Assembly: GCA_025361485.1 (NCBI GenBank)
Contig: JANYLA010000074.1
Location: forward strand, 1 to 64,000
Length of the DNA: 64,000 bases
DNA from: Bacteroidales bacterium
Lineage (GTDB): Bacteria; Bacteroidota; Bacteroidia; Bacteroidales; Tenuifilaceae
Reading direction: 5' to 3'
The translations under genes were made by a program, and so were the position numbers. The notes under the pieces are model-generated. The model saw nothing but the letters and a program-made list of their open reading frames with translations. It was not told where the DNA came from and did no database searches. Numbering within the stretch: position 1 is the stretch's first letter; every line of letters starts with the position of its first letter. Positions 55,387 to 63,102 of the stretch are shown here, piece by piece.

Positions 55387-56661
55387 TTAAAAATCAGGGT
55401 AGGTGTAAATTTTATCCTCGTAGTTTTTCAAGAAGATCTCTCCATTATCAGAACCCTGAAAATATTCGGGAAGTAAAGGTATTTTACCACCACCACCTGG
55501 TGCATCAATAACAAATGTAGGTACTGCATACCCAGATGTAAATCCTCTTAATCCTTTAATGATTTCAAGCCCTTTTGCTACATGGGTTCTGAAATGACCC
55601 GAGCCTGGGATTGGATCGCATTGATAAAGATAATAAGGTCTGACCCTTATTTTTAAAACACCATGCATAAGATCTTTCATGGTATCCAAATCATCATTTA
55701 CACCTTTCAGCAGAACAGTTTGGCTACCCAATGGAATTCCAGCATCGGCAAGTCTACCGCATGCTTCGGCTACCTCAGGGGTAAGCTCATCGGGGTGGGT
55801 GAAGTGGATGCTCATATAAAGCGGATGATACTTTTTAAGCATATTGGCCAAGGTTTTGGTAATACGCTGTGGAAGTACCACAGGAACTTTCGTTCCAATC
55901 CGAATCATCTCAACATGTGGAATCGATCTGAGCGATGATAGTAAATACTCAATGTGTGGATCGGGCATTGTGAGAGGATCTCCTCCTGAAATAAGCACAT
56001 CGCGTATTTCGGAATGATCCCTAATATACTGTAAAGCGGGTTCCCACGCTTTTATACCAATATGACATTTATCTTTTGCCACCATGTGTGAACGGGTGCA
56101 ATAGCGGCAATATGCTGAACAAAATCCGGTTGACAGGAATAGCACTCTATCGGGATATCGGTGAACCAAGTTAGGTACAGGACTATGGTGTTCCTCTCCA
56201 AGTGGATCCTCCGATTCGCCTTTTGAAATTGTAACCTCTTTTACAGTAGGAACCATCGTCCGGCGTAAAGCCTGGAGTGGATTTTCAGCAGATAGCAAAC
56301 TTGCATAGTAAGGTGTTATCCTCAAAGGCAGGGCATACTTATCATTGTCGATAGCAAGTAGCTCTTGTTCTGAAAGGTTGAGGATTTGGCGAAGCTGGCT
56401 TATAGTAGTAATACCATTCTTTACTTGCCACTGCCACGAGTTCCAATCTTTCTCGGTTGCGGAAGGATAATGCTTTGATAAAAAATCGAGGGATTTTTGG
56501 CTTGTCCCAATTCTTTCGTTTGATAAACGCGCTCCAACTTTGTTGAAGCGGATTGACACCTCAGCTTCGTCGGTGCTGAGGTCGATGATACTCGGAGGCT
56601 CGTCCTCCTCTGAGAATTCGTTGATCATGTAAACTAGCTTTTGCTGCTTTTGATTGTCCAT
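55387..56661 (-). CDS. kamA: Lysine 2,3-aminomutase (KamA family radical SAM)
   Basis: A 424-residue radical SAM/PLP enzyme. The cluster motif is CSAYCRYC. The aspartates that hold the lysine epsilon-amino group in the clostridial enzyme (Asp293 and Asp330) are present as YQCDP and FVIDAPGGGG, favouring lysine over glutamate. It converts L-lysine to beta-lysine. It has a long N-terminal domain and the C-terminal oligomerisation part that EpmB lacks. The downstream ligases and GNAT suggest a beta-lysine-derived product. Confidence 0.87.
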   Translation of the reverse strand: MDNQKQQKLVYMINEFSEEDEPPSIIDLSTDEAEVSIRFNKVGARLSNERIGTSQKSLDFLSKHYPSATEKDWNSWQWQVKNGITTISQLRQILNLSEQELLAIDNDKYALPLRITPYYASLLSAENPLQALRRTMVPTVKEVTISKGESEDPLGEEHHSPVPNLVHRYPDRVLFLSTGFCSAYCRYCTRSHMVAKDKCHIGIKAWEPALQYIRDHSEIRDVLISGGDPLTMPDPHIEYLLSSLRSIPHVEMIRIGTKVPVVLPQRITKTLANMLKKYHPLYMSIHFTHPDELTPEVAEACGRLADAGIPLGSQTVLLKGVNDDLDTMKDLMHGVLKIRVRPYYLYQCDPIPGSGHFRTHVAKGLEIIKGLRGFTSGYAVPTFVIDAPGGGGKIPLLPEYFQGSDNGEIFLKNYEDKIYTYPDF

Positions 56662-57049
56662 GGCTAGACGCTTAAAAATTAGTTTTAGGTTAATAATGCT
56701 TAGCTATTGCTAAGAATATTTTTAAAAACAAGTTGCAAATATTAACATTTATAGAACCCGATGTGCTTTCAGATGCATTTATTTCAGTTGAAACGAAAAA
56801 TAATTCGAAATCAATACTGTAACAAACTGTAATTCTTACTTATACATCATTTTTCAAAAACAATAATTTTTATGCCAAATTACGTTTTGATGAAATATAT
56901 GATACTCAATATGGGGTTGAAGAATTAACAATAATCAAAAGTTATTAACAATTACCCGTGGTGATAGCAATAGATAAACATGTTATATTGATTTTCAATG
57001 ATACTTGCTGACTTTTAAAAAAATATTACCTTTGCCGCTCAAACTATAT
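56662..57049. other. Divergent intergenic region: kamA and tRNA-Arg
   Basis: About 390 AT-rich bases with a dyad TTAGC..GCTAA near 56700 and the tRNA promoter at 57005. I see no riboswitch or ORF. Confidence 0.4.
57005..57034 (+). promoter_or_regulatory. Promoter of tRNA-Arg
   Basis: TACCTTTG at 57027-57034 is an exact -7 box; the -33 box is CTTG (ending 57007), with a 19-base spacer. Confidence 0.65.
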
Positions 57050-57121
57050 GGCTCCATAGTTCAAGGGATAGAACGAAAGTTTCCTAAACTTTAGATTCCA
57101 GTTCGAGTCTGGGTGGGGCTA
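57050..57121 (+). tRNA. tRNA-Arg (anticodon CCT)
   Basis: Acceptor stem GGCTCCA / TGGGGCT with two G-U pairs; anticodon stem AAAGT/ACTTT around loop TTCCTAA, giving anticodon CCT (codon AGG). T-arm GTTCGAGTC. CCA is not encoded. It lies just beyond the 3' end of the BMC operon. Confidence 0.92.
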
Positions 57122-57156
57122 CAAAAAAAGACTAGCAATCGCTAGTCTTTTTTTGT
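57121..57156. terminator. Bidirectional terminator, tRNA-Arg and BMC operon
   Basis: A perfect 16-base stem (57121-57136 and 57141-57156) with loop AATC, its ends being A-runs and T-runs so that it works on either strand. It separates tRNA-Arg from the deoC end of the BMC operon. Confidence 0.9.
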
Positions 57157-57174
57157 AGCATTTCGATTCATCTG

Positions 57175-57963
57175 TTAGTATGGTCCTTGCGCTGTTCCGC
57201 CTGTTACCACTGCAATGCTCGACCCACAGCCTAGCCTAGTTGCTCCGGCCTGAATCAAGGCTACTGCTTTATTGTAATCGGTAATACCTCCACTTGCTTT
57301 AACGCCCATGGTTGGGCCAACAACTCTTCGCATCAATGCAATATCGGCAACAGTTGCACCAGCGGTTGAAAATCCTGTGCTAGTCTTAACAAAATCAGCA
57401 TCGGCCTTCTTAGCAATCTCGCAGGCAAGAACTTTCTCCTCTTCAGTTAGTAAACTAGTTTCGATAATTACCTTTAAAATTGTGCTACTACGGCATGCCC
57501 GTTTAATTGCGCGGATATCCTCCTCAACAAGTTTTAGATTTCTCGATTTTAGTGCTCCAATATTGATAACCATATCCAACTCGTTTGCACCATTCTCAAT
57601 TGCATTGCGAGCTTCGAACGCCTTGCTACGAGTCTCCATCTCCCCAAGTGGGAATCCGATTACTGAGCAAATCTTAACCCCTGAACCTCTTAATCGTTTG
57701 GCAACAAACTCAACCCATCCAGAATTAACACAAACTGAGTAAAAGTTGTATTTAACAGCTTCATTACAAAGCTGCTCAAGCTGAGACTTTACAGATCCTG
57801 GCTTTAGTAAGGTATGATCGATATACCTTGCCAAATCTGTGGGTGAAATTAATGGTTTTGCAACTTCCTTTGCAGTAGTTCCTTCCTTGCCTGATTCCAT
57901 CTTTTCATTCAAGCGATTCATTACCTCTTTTGTGATTTTGTCAATCAAATCTTTGTTTTCCAT
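57175..57963 (-). CDS. deoC: Deoxyribose-phosphate aldolase, BMC-associated
   Basis: A 262-residue class I aldolase that cleaves 2-deoxyribose 5-phosphate to acetaldehyde and glyceraldehyde 3-phosphate. Key residues are intact: Asp130 (ELDMVIN), Schiff-base Lys193 (FVKTSTGF) and Lys222 (GVKASGG). About 40 residues precede the usual start; residues 5-22 form an amphipathic helix (LIDKITKEVMNRLNEKM) followed by a Gly/Lys/Thr-rich linker, as in encapsulation peptides. It is the last gene of the BMC operon, four bases after the RpiB homolog. Confidence 0.92.
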   Translation of the reverse strand: MENKDLIDKITKEVMNRLNEKMESGKEGTTAKEVAKPLISPTDLARYIDHTLLKPGSVKSQLEQLCNEAVKYNFYSVCVNSGWVEFVAKRLRGSGVKICSVIGFPLGEMETRSKAFEARNAIENGANELDMVINIGALKSRNLKLVEEDIRAIKRACRSSTILKVIIETSLLTEEEKVLACEIAKKADADFVKTSTGFSTAGATVADIALMRRVVGPTMGVKASGGITDYNKAVALIQAGATRLGCGSSIAVVTGGTAQGPY

Positions 57964-57967
57964 TTTA

Positions 57968-58453
57968 TTATCTCAATTTTTCTACAGACATCATCTTATT
58001 AATACGTGGCCAGTGCCGTCCCCCTTCAAATCGCGTTTCGAGCCAAAGTTTGGCCATCGCGGTTAGCTCACTGGCTGAGTGTTGAGCAGTACCCATTGTT
58101 AGCACATTGGCATTGTTATGCTCGCGGCTATTAACTATTGTTTTTAAACTCCAGCAAAGTGCTGCTCTGATTCCTCTTACCTTATTACAAACCATCGATG
58201 AACCGATTCCGGCAGCATCGAGCATAATTCCACGCTCACACTCACCGCTAACCACTTTTTTTGCAACAAGAACAGCAAAATCTGGGTAGTCAACCTTTTC
58301 GGTGCTATTGTTTGTACCAACATCAACAACAGTGTAACCAATTGTTGTCAGGTAGGTTTTTAGCATCTCCTTTGAATCATAGGAACCATGGTCGGCACCT
58401 ATTGCAACTCGTTTTACCTGATCCGTTGTATTTGTATTTTCTGAATTATTCAT
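57968..58453 (-). CDS. RpiB/LacAB-family isomerase homolog lacking the catalytic Cys, BMC-associated
   Basis: A 161-residue RpiB-fold protein. Compared with the canonical protein at 20555, GADHGSY replaces GSDHAGY and Asp79 (LDAAGIG) stands where catalytic Cys68 (FCGSGNG) should be. The following Glu used by actinobacterial enzymes is also absent (Ser). The histidine loop REHNNAN and phosphate site EGGRH are kept. So ligand binding probably remains, but the catalytic mechanism must differ or be lost. It lies between a pentamer gene and deoC, which suggests a sugar-phosphate role within the compartment. Confidence 0.85.
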   Translation of the reverse strand: MNNSENTNTTDQVKRVAIGADHGSYDSKEMLKTYLTTIGYTVVDVGTNNSTEKVDYPDFAVLVAKKVVSGECERGIMLDAAGIGSSMVCNKVRGIRAALCWSLKTIVNSREHNNANVLTMGTAQHSASELTAMAKLWLETRFEGGRHWPRINKMMSVEKLR

Positions 58454-58511
58454 TATTGTATATTAACCAATCAGTTTATTTGATAACCTTAAAATCCTAA
58501 ATACGTGCTAA

Positions 58512-58781
58512 TTATTTATTAATTTCATCAACAATTCCAGCAATAACCGCTTTCACAGTCATTGAATCAGGTTCATTGATTATGGCTCTTGCCGATCCGC
58601 CCTCCTCGAGGATTAGAACAGTATCGCCTACTCCTGCTTGAACAGCATCGATAGCCAAAAAAGAGGAGCCCTTCGGTTTTCCTGAAGGATCGATTGGTTG
58701 TACAACCAGAATCTTTTTTGATTCATAGCCTGGTGCAATTATCGTGGAAACTACATTTCCGATTACTTTGGCCAGTATCAT
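58512..58781 (-). CDS. BMC pentamer vertex protein (EutN/CcmL), copy 4
   Basis: An 89-residue BMC-P protein (MILAKVIGNVVSTIIAPGYESKK, then VGDTVLILEEGGSAR). Pentamers cap the twelve vertices of the shell. It overlaps the next pentamer gene by four bases (ATGA), so the two are coupled. Confidence 0.93.
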   Translation of the reverse strand: MILAKVIGNVVSTIIAPGYESKKILVVQPIDPSGKPKGSSFLAIDAVQAGVGDTVLILEEGGSARAIINEPDSMTVKAVIAGIVDEINK

Positions 58782-59053
58782 TTCTTGGTATCTACGTAAA
58801 GTTCATCAACAATTCCCATAATTGAGGCATCGCAGGGGTTCATGGTTGTTGGTAGAACCCGACCAGCCTCTTTGCTTGTTTCAAAGTAGATGAGCATGCC
58901 AGTTCCTGACTGAATGGTGTCCATCGCAACAATTGGGTCACCCACACTATTCAACACCTCGTCGAGAGGCTGAACCAAGCGCAAGCTAACACCCTCAAAC
59001 GATTCAACCTTTTGGGTACTAACCACTCTACCGATTACTCTTCCTAACTTCAT
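58778..59053 (-). CDS. BMC pentamer vertex protein (EutN/CcmL), copy 3
   Basis: A 91-residue BMC-P protein (MKLGRVIGRVVSTQKVE, ending GIVDELYVD). The glycine-serine loop of the other copies is replaced by YFETSKEAGR, the most divergent of the four, so it may be specialised. It lies 48 bases after the dehydrogenase gene. Confidence 0.92.
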   Translation of the reverse strand: MKLGRVIGRVVSTQKVESFEGVSLRLVQPLDEVLNSVGDPIVAMDTIQSGTGMLIYFETSKEAGRVLPTTMNPCDASIMGIVDELYVDTKK

Positions 59054-59101
59054 TCTCTATTTTGAGGTTACAATTTTACTACAAATTTGAAAAACTGGTA
59101 C

Positions 59102-60517
59102 TTAAATAATCCTAAAGAAATCAACAAGCGTGCATCTTCTCTCTCTTGTGAAAGTTCTTGCTCTGGTAACTCCCTCGCCTGTTGGACTTGCGATGGTAAA
59201 TGATGCAAAACCTGCACCACCAAAACCTAGGCCGGCATAGCTTGGGCCGTTCTTTATAAATATTGAACAATTCATCACCCGTGCCATTTTGCTCAACTTT
59301 TCGATATTCAAGGAGTGCATAATGGCAGTATGTCGGAATCCATGCTCACAGTCGACCGCTAGGTCAATTGCGGTATCAACATCTTTTACACGAACCAAAG
59401 GCATTACAGGCATAAGCTGCTCTGTCCAAACCAGTGGATGCTCGCGACCAACCTCACAGAGCAATAGTCGTGTTGATGGTGGAACACTCAAGCCGATCTC
59501 TTTTGCAATAAAATCGGCATTCTTACCAACATACTTCTTGTTTGCAGCACCTTCATTTCCTGGCCCTCCGGGTTCAGAAATTACAAGCGCTGTTATTTTT
59601 TTAATCTGATCTTCGTTTAATTCATAGGCTCCATTCTTCTTCATCTCCTCCTTGAGCCTATCGGCAACTGATGCTACGCAGATAATCTCCTTCTCGCAGA
59701 TACAAATCAGGTTATTATCGAAACTTGCACCATCAACAATTGCCTTACCAGCCTTAACTAAATCGGCTGTTTCGTCAACTACAACGGGTGGATTACCAGG
59801 ACCAGCAGCAATAACTTTCTTGCCACTATTCATAGCGGTTTTAACAACCGCAGGGCCTCCGGTAACAACCATAATGGCTATTTTCTTATGCGACATCAGC
59901 TCTTTTGCTGATTCTATGGTCGGTTCATCGATACAGGTTACCAAATTTGCTGGTCCGCCTGCCTCAATTATTGCTCTATTTAGTAGATTGATAAGATAGC
60001 ATGAGACCTTTTTGGCTGCGGGGTGTGGATTAAAAACCACCGAATTCCCTGCCGCAATCATTCCAATCGCATTGCTAATAATTGTAATTGTAGAGTTTGT
60101 GGTTGGAGTGATTGACCCAATAACACCGTAAGGAGCATGTTCTACTAGTGTTAAGCCATGATCGTCCGAAAATGTTTCGGGAATAACATCCTCAACACCT
60201 GGTGTTTTATTTATTCCTAGAGTATTCTTTAAGACTTTATCCTCCCAACGACCAAGTCCTGTCTCCTCTTGAGCCATCTTCGACATAAAAGTATTATTCT
60301 CGGTACACACCTTTCGGATATTGGCTATAATACCTTTTCTGGTTTCGAGGCTTATCTTATTTAGTTTATTGAAAGCTAGTTCTGCGGCATCAATTGCATG
60401 ATTGATGTTAGAGTAAACACCAATTCCTTTGCCTGCCACATCATTTTTGAGGTTAAGGTTCATGCCGTTTACAACCTCCTCAACTAGTTGCCGAATATTT
60501 TGTTCTAAATTATCCAA
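59102..60517 (-). CDS. CoA-acylating aldehyde dehydrogenase (PduP-like)
   Basis: A 471-residue aldehyde dehydrogenase that should oxidise acetaldehyde to acetyl-CoA with NAD+. The catalytic Cys272 lies in DNNLICICEKE; the NAD-binding segment is near ITPTTNST. The N terminus (residues 4-19, LEQNIRQLVEEVVNGM) is an amphipathic helix with a linker, the PduP-type encapsulation peptide. The start is TTG at 60517, preceded by a strong GGGAGGG site seven bases upstream; no early ATG is available. It follows the PduT-like gene by 15 bases. Confidence 0.93.
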   Translation of the reverse strand: MDNLEQNIRQLVEEVVNGMNLNLKNDVAGKGIGVYSNINHAIDAAELAFNKLNKISLETRKGIIANIRKVCTENNTFMSKMAQEETGLGRWEDKVLKNTLGINKTPGVEDVIPETFSDDHGLTLVEHAPYGVIGSITPTTNSTITIISNAIGMIAAGNSVVFNPHPAAKKVSCYLINLLNRAIIEAGGPANLVTCIDEPTIESAKELMSHKKIAIMVVTGGPAVVKTAMNSGKKVIAAGPGNPPVVVDETADLVKAGKAIVDGASFDNNLICICEKEIICVASVADRLKEEMKKNGAYELNEDQIKKITALVISEPGGPGNEGAANKKYVGKNADFIAKEIGLSVPPSTRLLLCEVGREHPLVWTEQLMPVMPLVRVKDVDTAIDLAVDCEHGFRHTAIMHSLNIEKLSKMARVMNCSIFIKNGPSYAGLGFGGAGFASFTIASPTGEGVTRARTFTRERRCTLVDFFRII

Positions 60518-60524
60518 TAGTAAA

Positions 60525-60531
60525 CCCTCCC
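60525..60531 (-). promoter_or_regulatory. Strong Shine-Dalgarno before the aldehyde dehydrogenase
   Basis: The minus strand reads GGGAGGG, 7 bases before the TTG start. It decides the start and is unusual in a phylum that rarely uses such sites. Confidence 0.75.
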
Positions 60532-60532
60532 A

Positions 60533-61084
60533 TTACATAAAATAAGGTTTGATCTCAATATGAGGCTGAGGTATGATAGTCTCCATACACAGCTGCCCGT
60601 TGGCTTTTGCTTTAGCCGTGCCGGCTGTCATTGCTGCTTGCACAGCATCTAGCGATCCCATAAGCTTAACGTACGATTTACCGCCAAAACCAATTGCAAG
60701 GCGGATTTCAATGATACTTACTCCCCCAACTTTAGCAGCAACATCAGCCGCTTCGATACTCGAAACCACCGATAGGGTCTCAATAATTCCTATTGCCGCC
60801 CAGCTATCCGATGGTATTATGTTCCCAATTGCAGTAACCACCTCCTGATGAACCATCGGAAGGAAAAGGCTATCGATAACTAAATCTTTTCCGGTTTCGT
60901 ACCCTTTTTTGAAGGAGTACTCAACGGAGGCAACATCGCCGCTAAAAACAATCAGGTATTTGCCGGGACAAATGGTGCGTGCCTCAATTATCTTGATTGG
61001 AGCAATCTTCACCATCTCATCCAATGCCCTGATGCCAATAGCAATACTACTAAACTCTAAAGCACCTAATACGGTTAAGTCCAT
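60533..61084 (-). CDS. BMC trimer protein with PduT-type Fe-S cysteine
   Basis: A 183-residue tandem-domain shell protein (two BMC folds, about 1-90 and 95-180). The first begins LGALEFSSIAIGIRALDEMV and Cys39 sits in RTICPGK, matching PduT Cys38 in KTICPGK, where three cysteines line the trimer pore and hold a [4Fe-4S] cluster. It may pass electrons across the shell, although no PduS partner is encoded here. It is seven bases after a pentamer gene. Confidence 0.92.
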   Translation of the reverse strand: MDLTVLGALEFSSIAIGIRALDEMVKIAPIKIIEARTICPGKYLIVFSGDVASVEYSFKKGYETGKDLVIDSLFLPMVHQEVVTAIGNIIPSDSWAAIGIIETLSVVSSIEAADVAAKVGGVSIIEIRLAIGFGGKSYVKLMGSLDAVQAAMTAGTAKAKANGQLCMETIIPQPHIEIKPYFM

Positions 61085-61091
61085 CTAATCC

Positions 61092-61379
61092 TCACTTCTT
61101 ATAAACAACCTTTTCGTTCTCCTCGATAGAATCAACGATTCCAACAATTACCGCGTCAAGGGGTTTGTTTATGGTTGCATCGGTTTCGCGGGCAGAAGAG
61201 CCTTCGGAAACCATTACAAGTTCATCATTTCCAGCACCAACAAGGTCGAAGGCTACAAGGTAATCTCCCTTTTTTTCGCCTTGTTGATTGCACTTATCAA
61301 CTAAAAGATATCTTGCGCCAGATAGTCCGTCGTTCTTGGTACTACTTACAACCGTTCCAACTACTTTTCCTAAAATCAT
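61092..61379 (-). CDS. BMC pentamer vertex protein (EutN/CcmL), copy 2
   Basis: A 95-residue BMC-P protein (MILGKVVGTVVSSTKNDG, GNDELVMVSEGSSAR). Its ATG overlaps the previous stop by one base (TAATG). Confidence 0.93.
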   Translation of the reverse strand: MILGKVVGTVVSSTKNDGLSGARYLLVDKCNQQGEKKGDYLVAFDLVGAGNDELVMVSEGSSARETDATINKPLDAVIVGIVDSIEENEKVVYKK

Positions 61380-61678
61380 TACTCCCTATTTTTTTGGAAA
61401 GTGTAGACTCCATCCTTCTCGATAAAATCGACAATTGCAATGATAGTAGAATCGGAAGGCTTGCCTTCGGTAACATTAGTCATTCGGGCGCTACTGCCCG
61501 AAACATAGAATACAATCTCCCCAGGGCCAGCACCAACGCTATCCATCGAAACCACATAATCACCTTTGCCTTTCATGGTCACAGGATCGATTTTTTCAAG
61601 GAGGAGAAACTTTATCCCTTCAATCTTTGTTGATTTCTGACTCGAAACAACAGTACCAATCACTCTGGCTAATATCAT
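61379..61678 (-). CDS. BMC pentamer vertex protein (EutN/CcmL), copy 1
   Basis: A 99-residue BMC-P protein (MILARVIGTVVSSQKST, then GAGPGEIVFYVSGSSAR). It is the first of four; having several pentamers suggests differently placed or heteromeric vertices. It starts 115 bases after the second hexamer gene, beyond the hairpin at 61728. Confidence 0.93.
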   Translation of the reverse strand: MILARVIGTVVSSQKSTKIEGIKFLLLEKIDPVTMKGKGDYVVSMDSVGAGPGEIVFYVSGSSARMTNVTEGKPSDSTIIAIVDFIEKDGVYTFQKNRE

Positions 61679-61727
61679 TTTATGATTTTTTTATACCTCT
61701 AATACTGTTTAGCAATTAATTACATCT

Positions 61728-61770
61728 ACCTAAAATTATAACGAGGTGATTCACCTCGAGAATTTCAGGT
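61728..61770 (-). other. Intra-operon hairpin after the second hexamer gene
   Basis: Outer stem ACCTAAAATT (61728-61737) / AATTTCAGGT (61761-61770) with one mismatch; inner arms CGAGGTGA (61742-61749) / TCACCTCG (61751-61758). Only a weak T-run follows. It probably acts as a 3' stabiliser or partial terminator, raising hexamer over downstream mRNA. Confidence 0.6.
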
Positions 61771-61793
61771 AAATGGAAGTAAGAGTAATAAAT

Positions 61794-62099
61794 CTATTTT
61801 TTGCTTGCTATTTGTCTTCCAAGAGGTAATGCGGTATCCACGTTACCATGAGGTCTGGGGATGATATGGGTTGAAACGATTTCGCCAACCTTTTCGGCAG
61901 CCTTAACGCCTGCATCAACCGCTGCTCTAACCGAGGCAACATCACCCCGAACAATTGCGGTTACATAACCACCACCGATTTTTTCGTAGCCAATCAGCTC
62001 AACTTTTGCAGCCTTAACCATTGCATCTGAGGCCTCAACCATTGCTGCAAAACCTTTGGTTTCGATCATTCCTAATGCTTCTGAACTATTATCGCTCAT
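61794..62099 (-). CDS. BMC hexamer shell protein, copy 2
   Basis: A 101-residue BMC-H protein ([21 protein letters not shown]; pore segment [24 protein letters not shown]). Over the central 90 residues it differs from copy 1 at only a few positions (Ile/Val, Gly/Glu, Thr/Ser), while many codons differ. The tail (LGRQIASKK) is distinct. Confidence 0.95.
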   Translation of the reverse strand: MSDNSSEALGMIETKGFAAMVEASDAMVKAAKVELIGYEKIGGGYVTAIVRGDVASVRAAVDAGVKAAEKVGEIVSTHIIPRPHGNVDTALPLGRQIASKK

Positions 62100-62154
62100 A
62101 ACTTTTCTTTTTAATTGTATTTTAACTATTTAATTGTCAAATTGAAACTCTAGG

Positions 62155-62775
62155 CTAGTATTCCTCTCTTCCGGTGATTTCGGCCAAACGTTTTTCAACA
62201 ATCTTTTTGGCTTCAAGCACTTCGGCCTCTTCACCACCAATATAAACACGACCAAACTTACCAAATCCCATTACATCGATAATATTGATGCGAGCAGCTT
62301 TTTCAGCTTCGTTGGCAGCAAAGTAGGCGTAACCAGCAGGTTCAACCTCAAGAACGAAAAGAGTATCTCCGCGAAGGAGCATCATACCCATTCTGGTTCT
62401 GTTGATAAGCTGGGCGTGGTGATCCTCAACGTTCTTGATAAGCTGACTTGTCAAAACTCTTGGTCTGATTCTATCGCTATCCTTCTTTTCGATAGCTTGG
62501 AGAACTGCCTCGCCAGCTTGGCGAATATCGCCTTGGCTATCGGAGTGGATTTCGAGCATCCCGTATGCACGTTCAACAATCTGCATACCTGGAGTTACGT
62601 GAGTTGCCTTTAGGGCAATATCGGTAAGGGTATTGATTTCGATACCGGGTGCAATCTCGATGATGCAGCATGCTTGTCCGCCAACAGGAAGATAACCCTT
62701 GGATACTGTTGACAAGTAGGAAGCCATCTGCAATTGCAGTGAGTCTAGAAAAACGTACGTTCTTAGATCGACCAT
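62155..62775 (-). CDS. BMC trimer protein, double-stacking type
   Basis: A 206-residue tandem BMC-domain protein beginning MVDLRTYVFLDSLQLQ. It resembles the Haliangium ochraceum BMC-T group that forms stacked trimers with gated large pores (as recalled), with EPAGYAYFAANEAEKAA in the second domain. It may let the larger sugar-phosphate substrate or cofactors through. It lies between the two hexamer genes. Confidence 0.88.
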   Translation of the reverse strand: MVDLRTYVFLDSLQLQMASYLSTVSKGYLPVGGQACCIIEIAPGIEINTLTDIALKATHVTPGMQIVERAYGMLEIHSDSQGDIRQAGEAVLQAIEKKDSDRIRPRVLTSQLIKNVEDHHAQLINRTRMGMMLLRGDTLFVLEVEPAGYAYFAANEAEKAARINIIDVMGFGKFGRVYIGGEEAEVLEAKKIVEKRLAEITGREEY

Positions 62776-62793
62776 AGTAGTGTTATTTACTGG

Positions 62794-63102
62794 TTATTTT
62801 CCTTTTTTAATTACTTTTCCACCCAAAGGAAGAGCGCTATCGACGTTCTCGTGTGGACGTGGAATTATATGTGTTGAAACTATTTCACCAACTTTTTCAG
62901 CAGCTTTTACACCTGCGTCAACCGCAGCGCGAACCGAGGCAACATCACCACGAACAATTGCAGTAACATAACCCCCGCCAATTTTTTCGTATCCAACCAA
63001 CTCAACTTTTGCTGCTTTAACCATTGCATCAGAAGCTTCAACCATGGCTGCAAAGCCCTTGGTCTCAATCATTCCTAACGCTTTCATTTCGTTGTTTTCC
63101 AT
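62794..63102 (-). CDS. BMC hexamer shell protein, copy 1
   Basis: A 102-residue BMC-H protein, first gene of the operon ([29 protein letters not shown]). It forms the facets of the shell. It starts at the ATG at 63102, 7 bases behind a perfect AGGAGG. The tail ([10 protein letters not shown]) is basic. Confidence 0.95.
   Translation of the reverse strand: MENNEMKALGMIETKGFAAMVEASDAMVKAAKVELVGYEKIGGGYVTAIVRGDVASVRAAVDAGVKAAEKVGEIVSTHIIPRPHENVDSALPLGGKVIKKGK

Noticed and set aside
55387..56661. EpmB acting on EF-P
   Set aside because: The protein is full-length with the C-terminal oligomerisation part and long N-terminal domain, and no EpmA is in the window.
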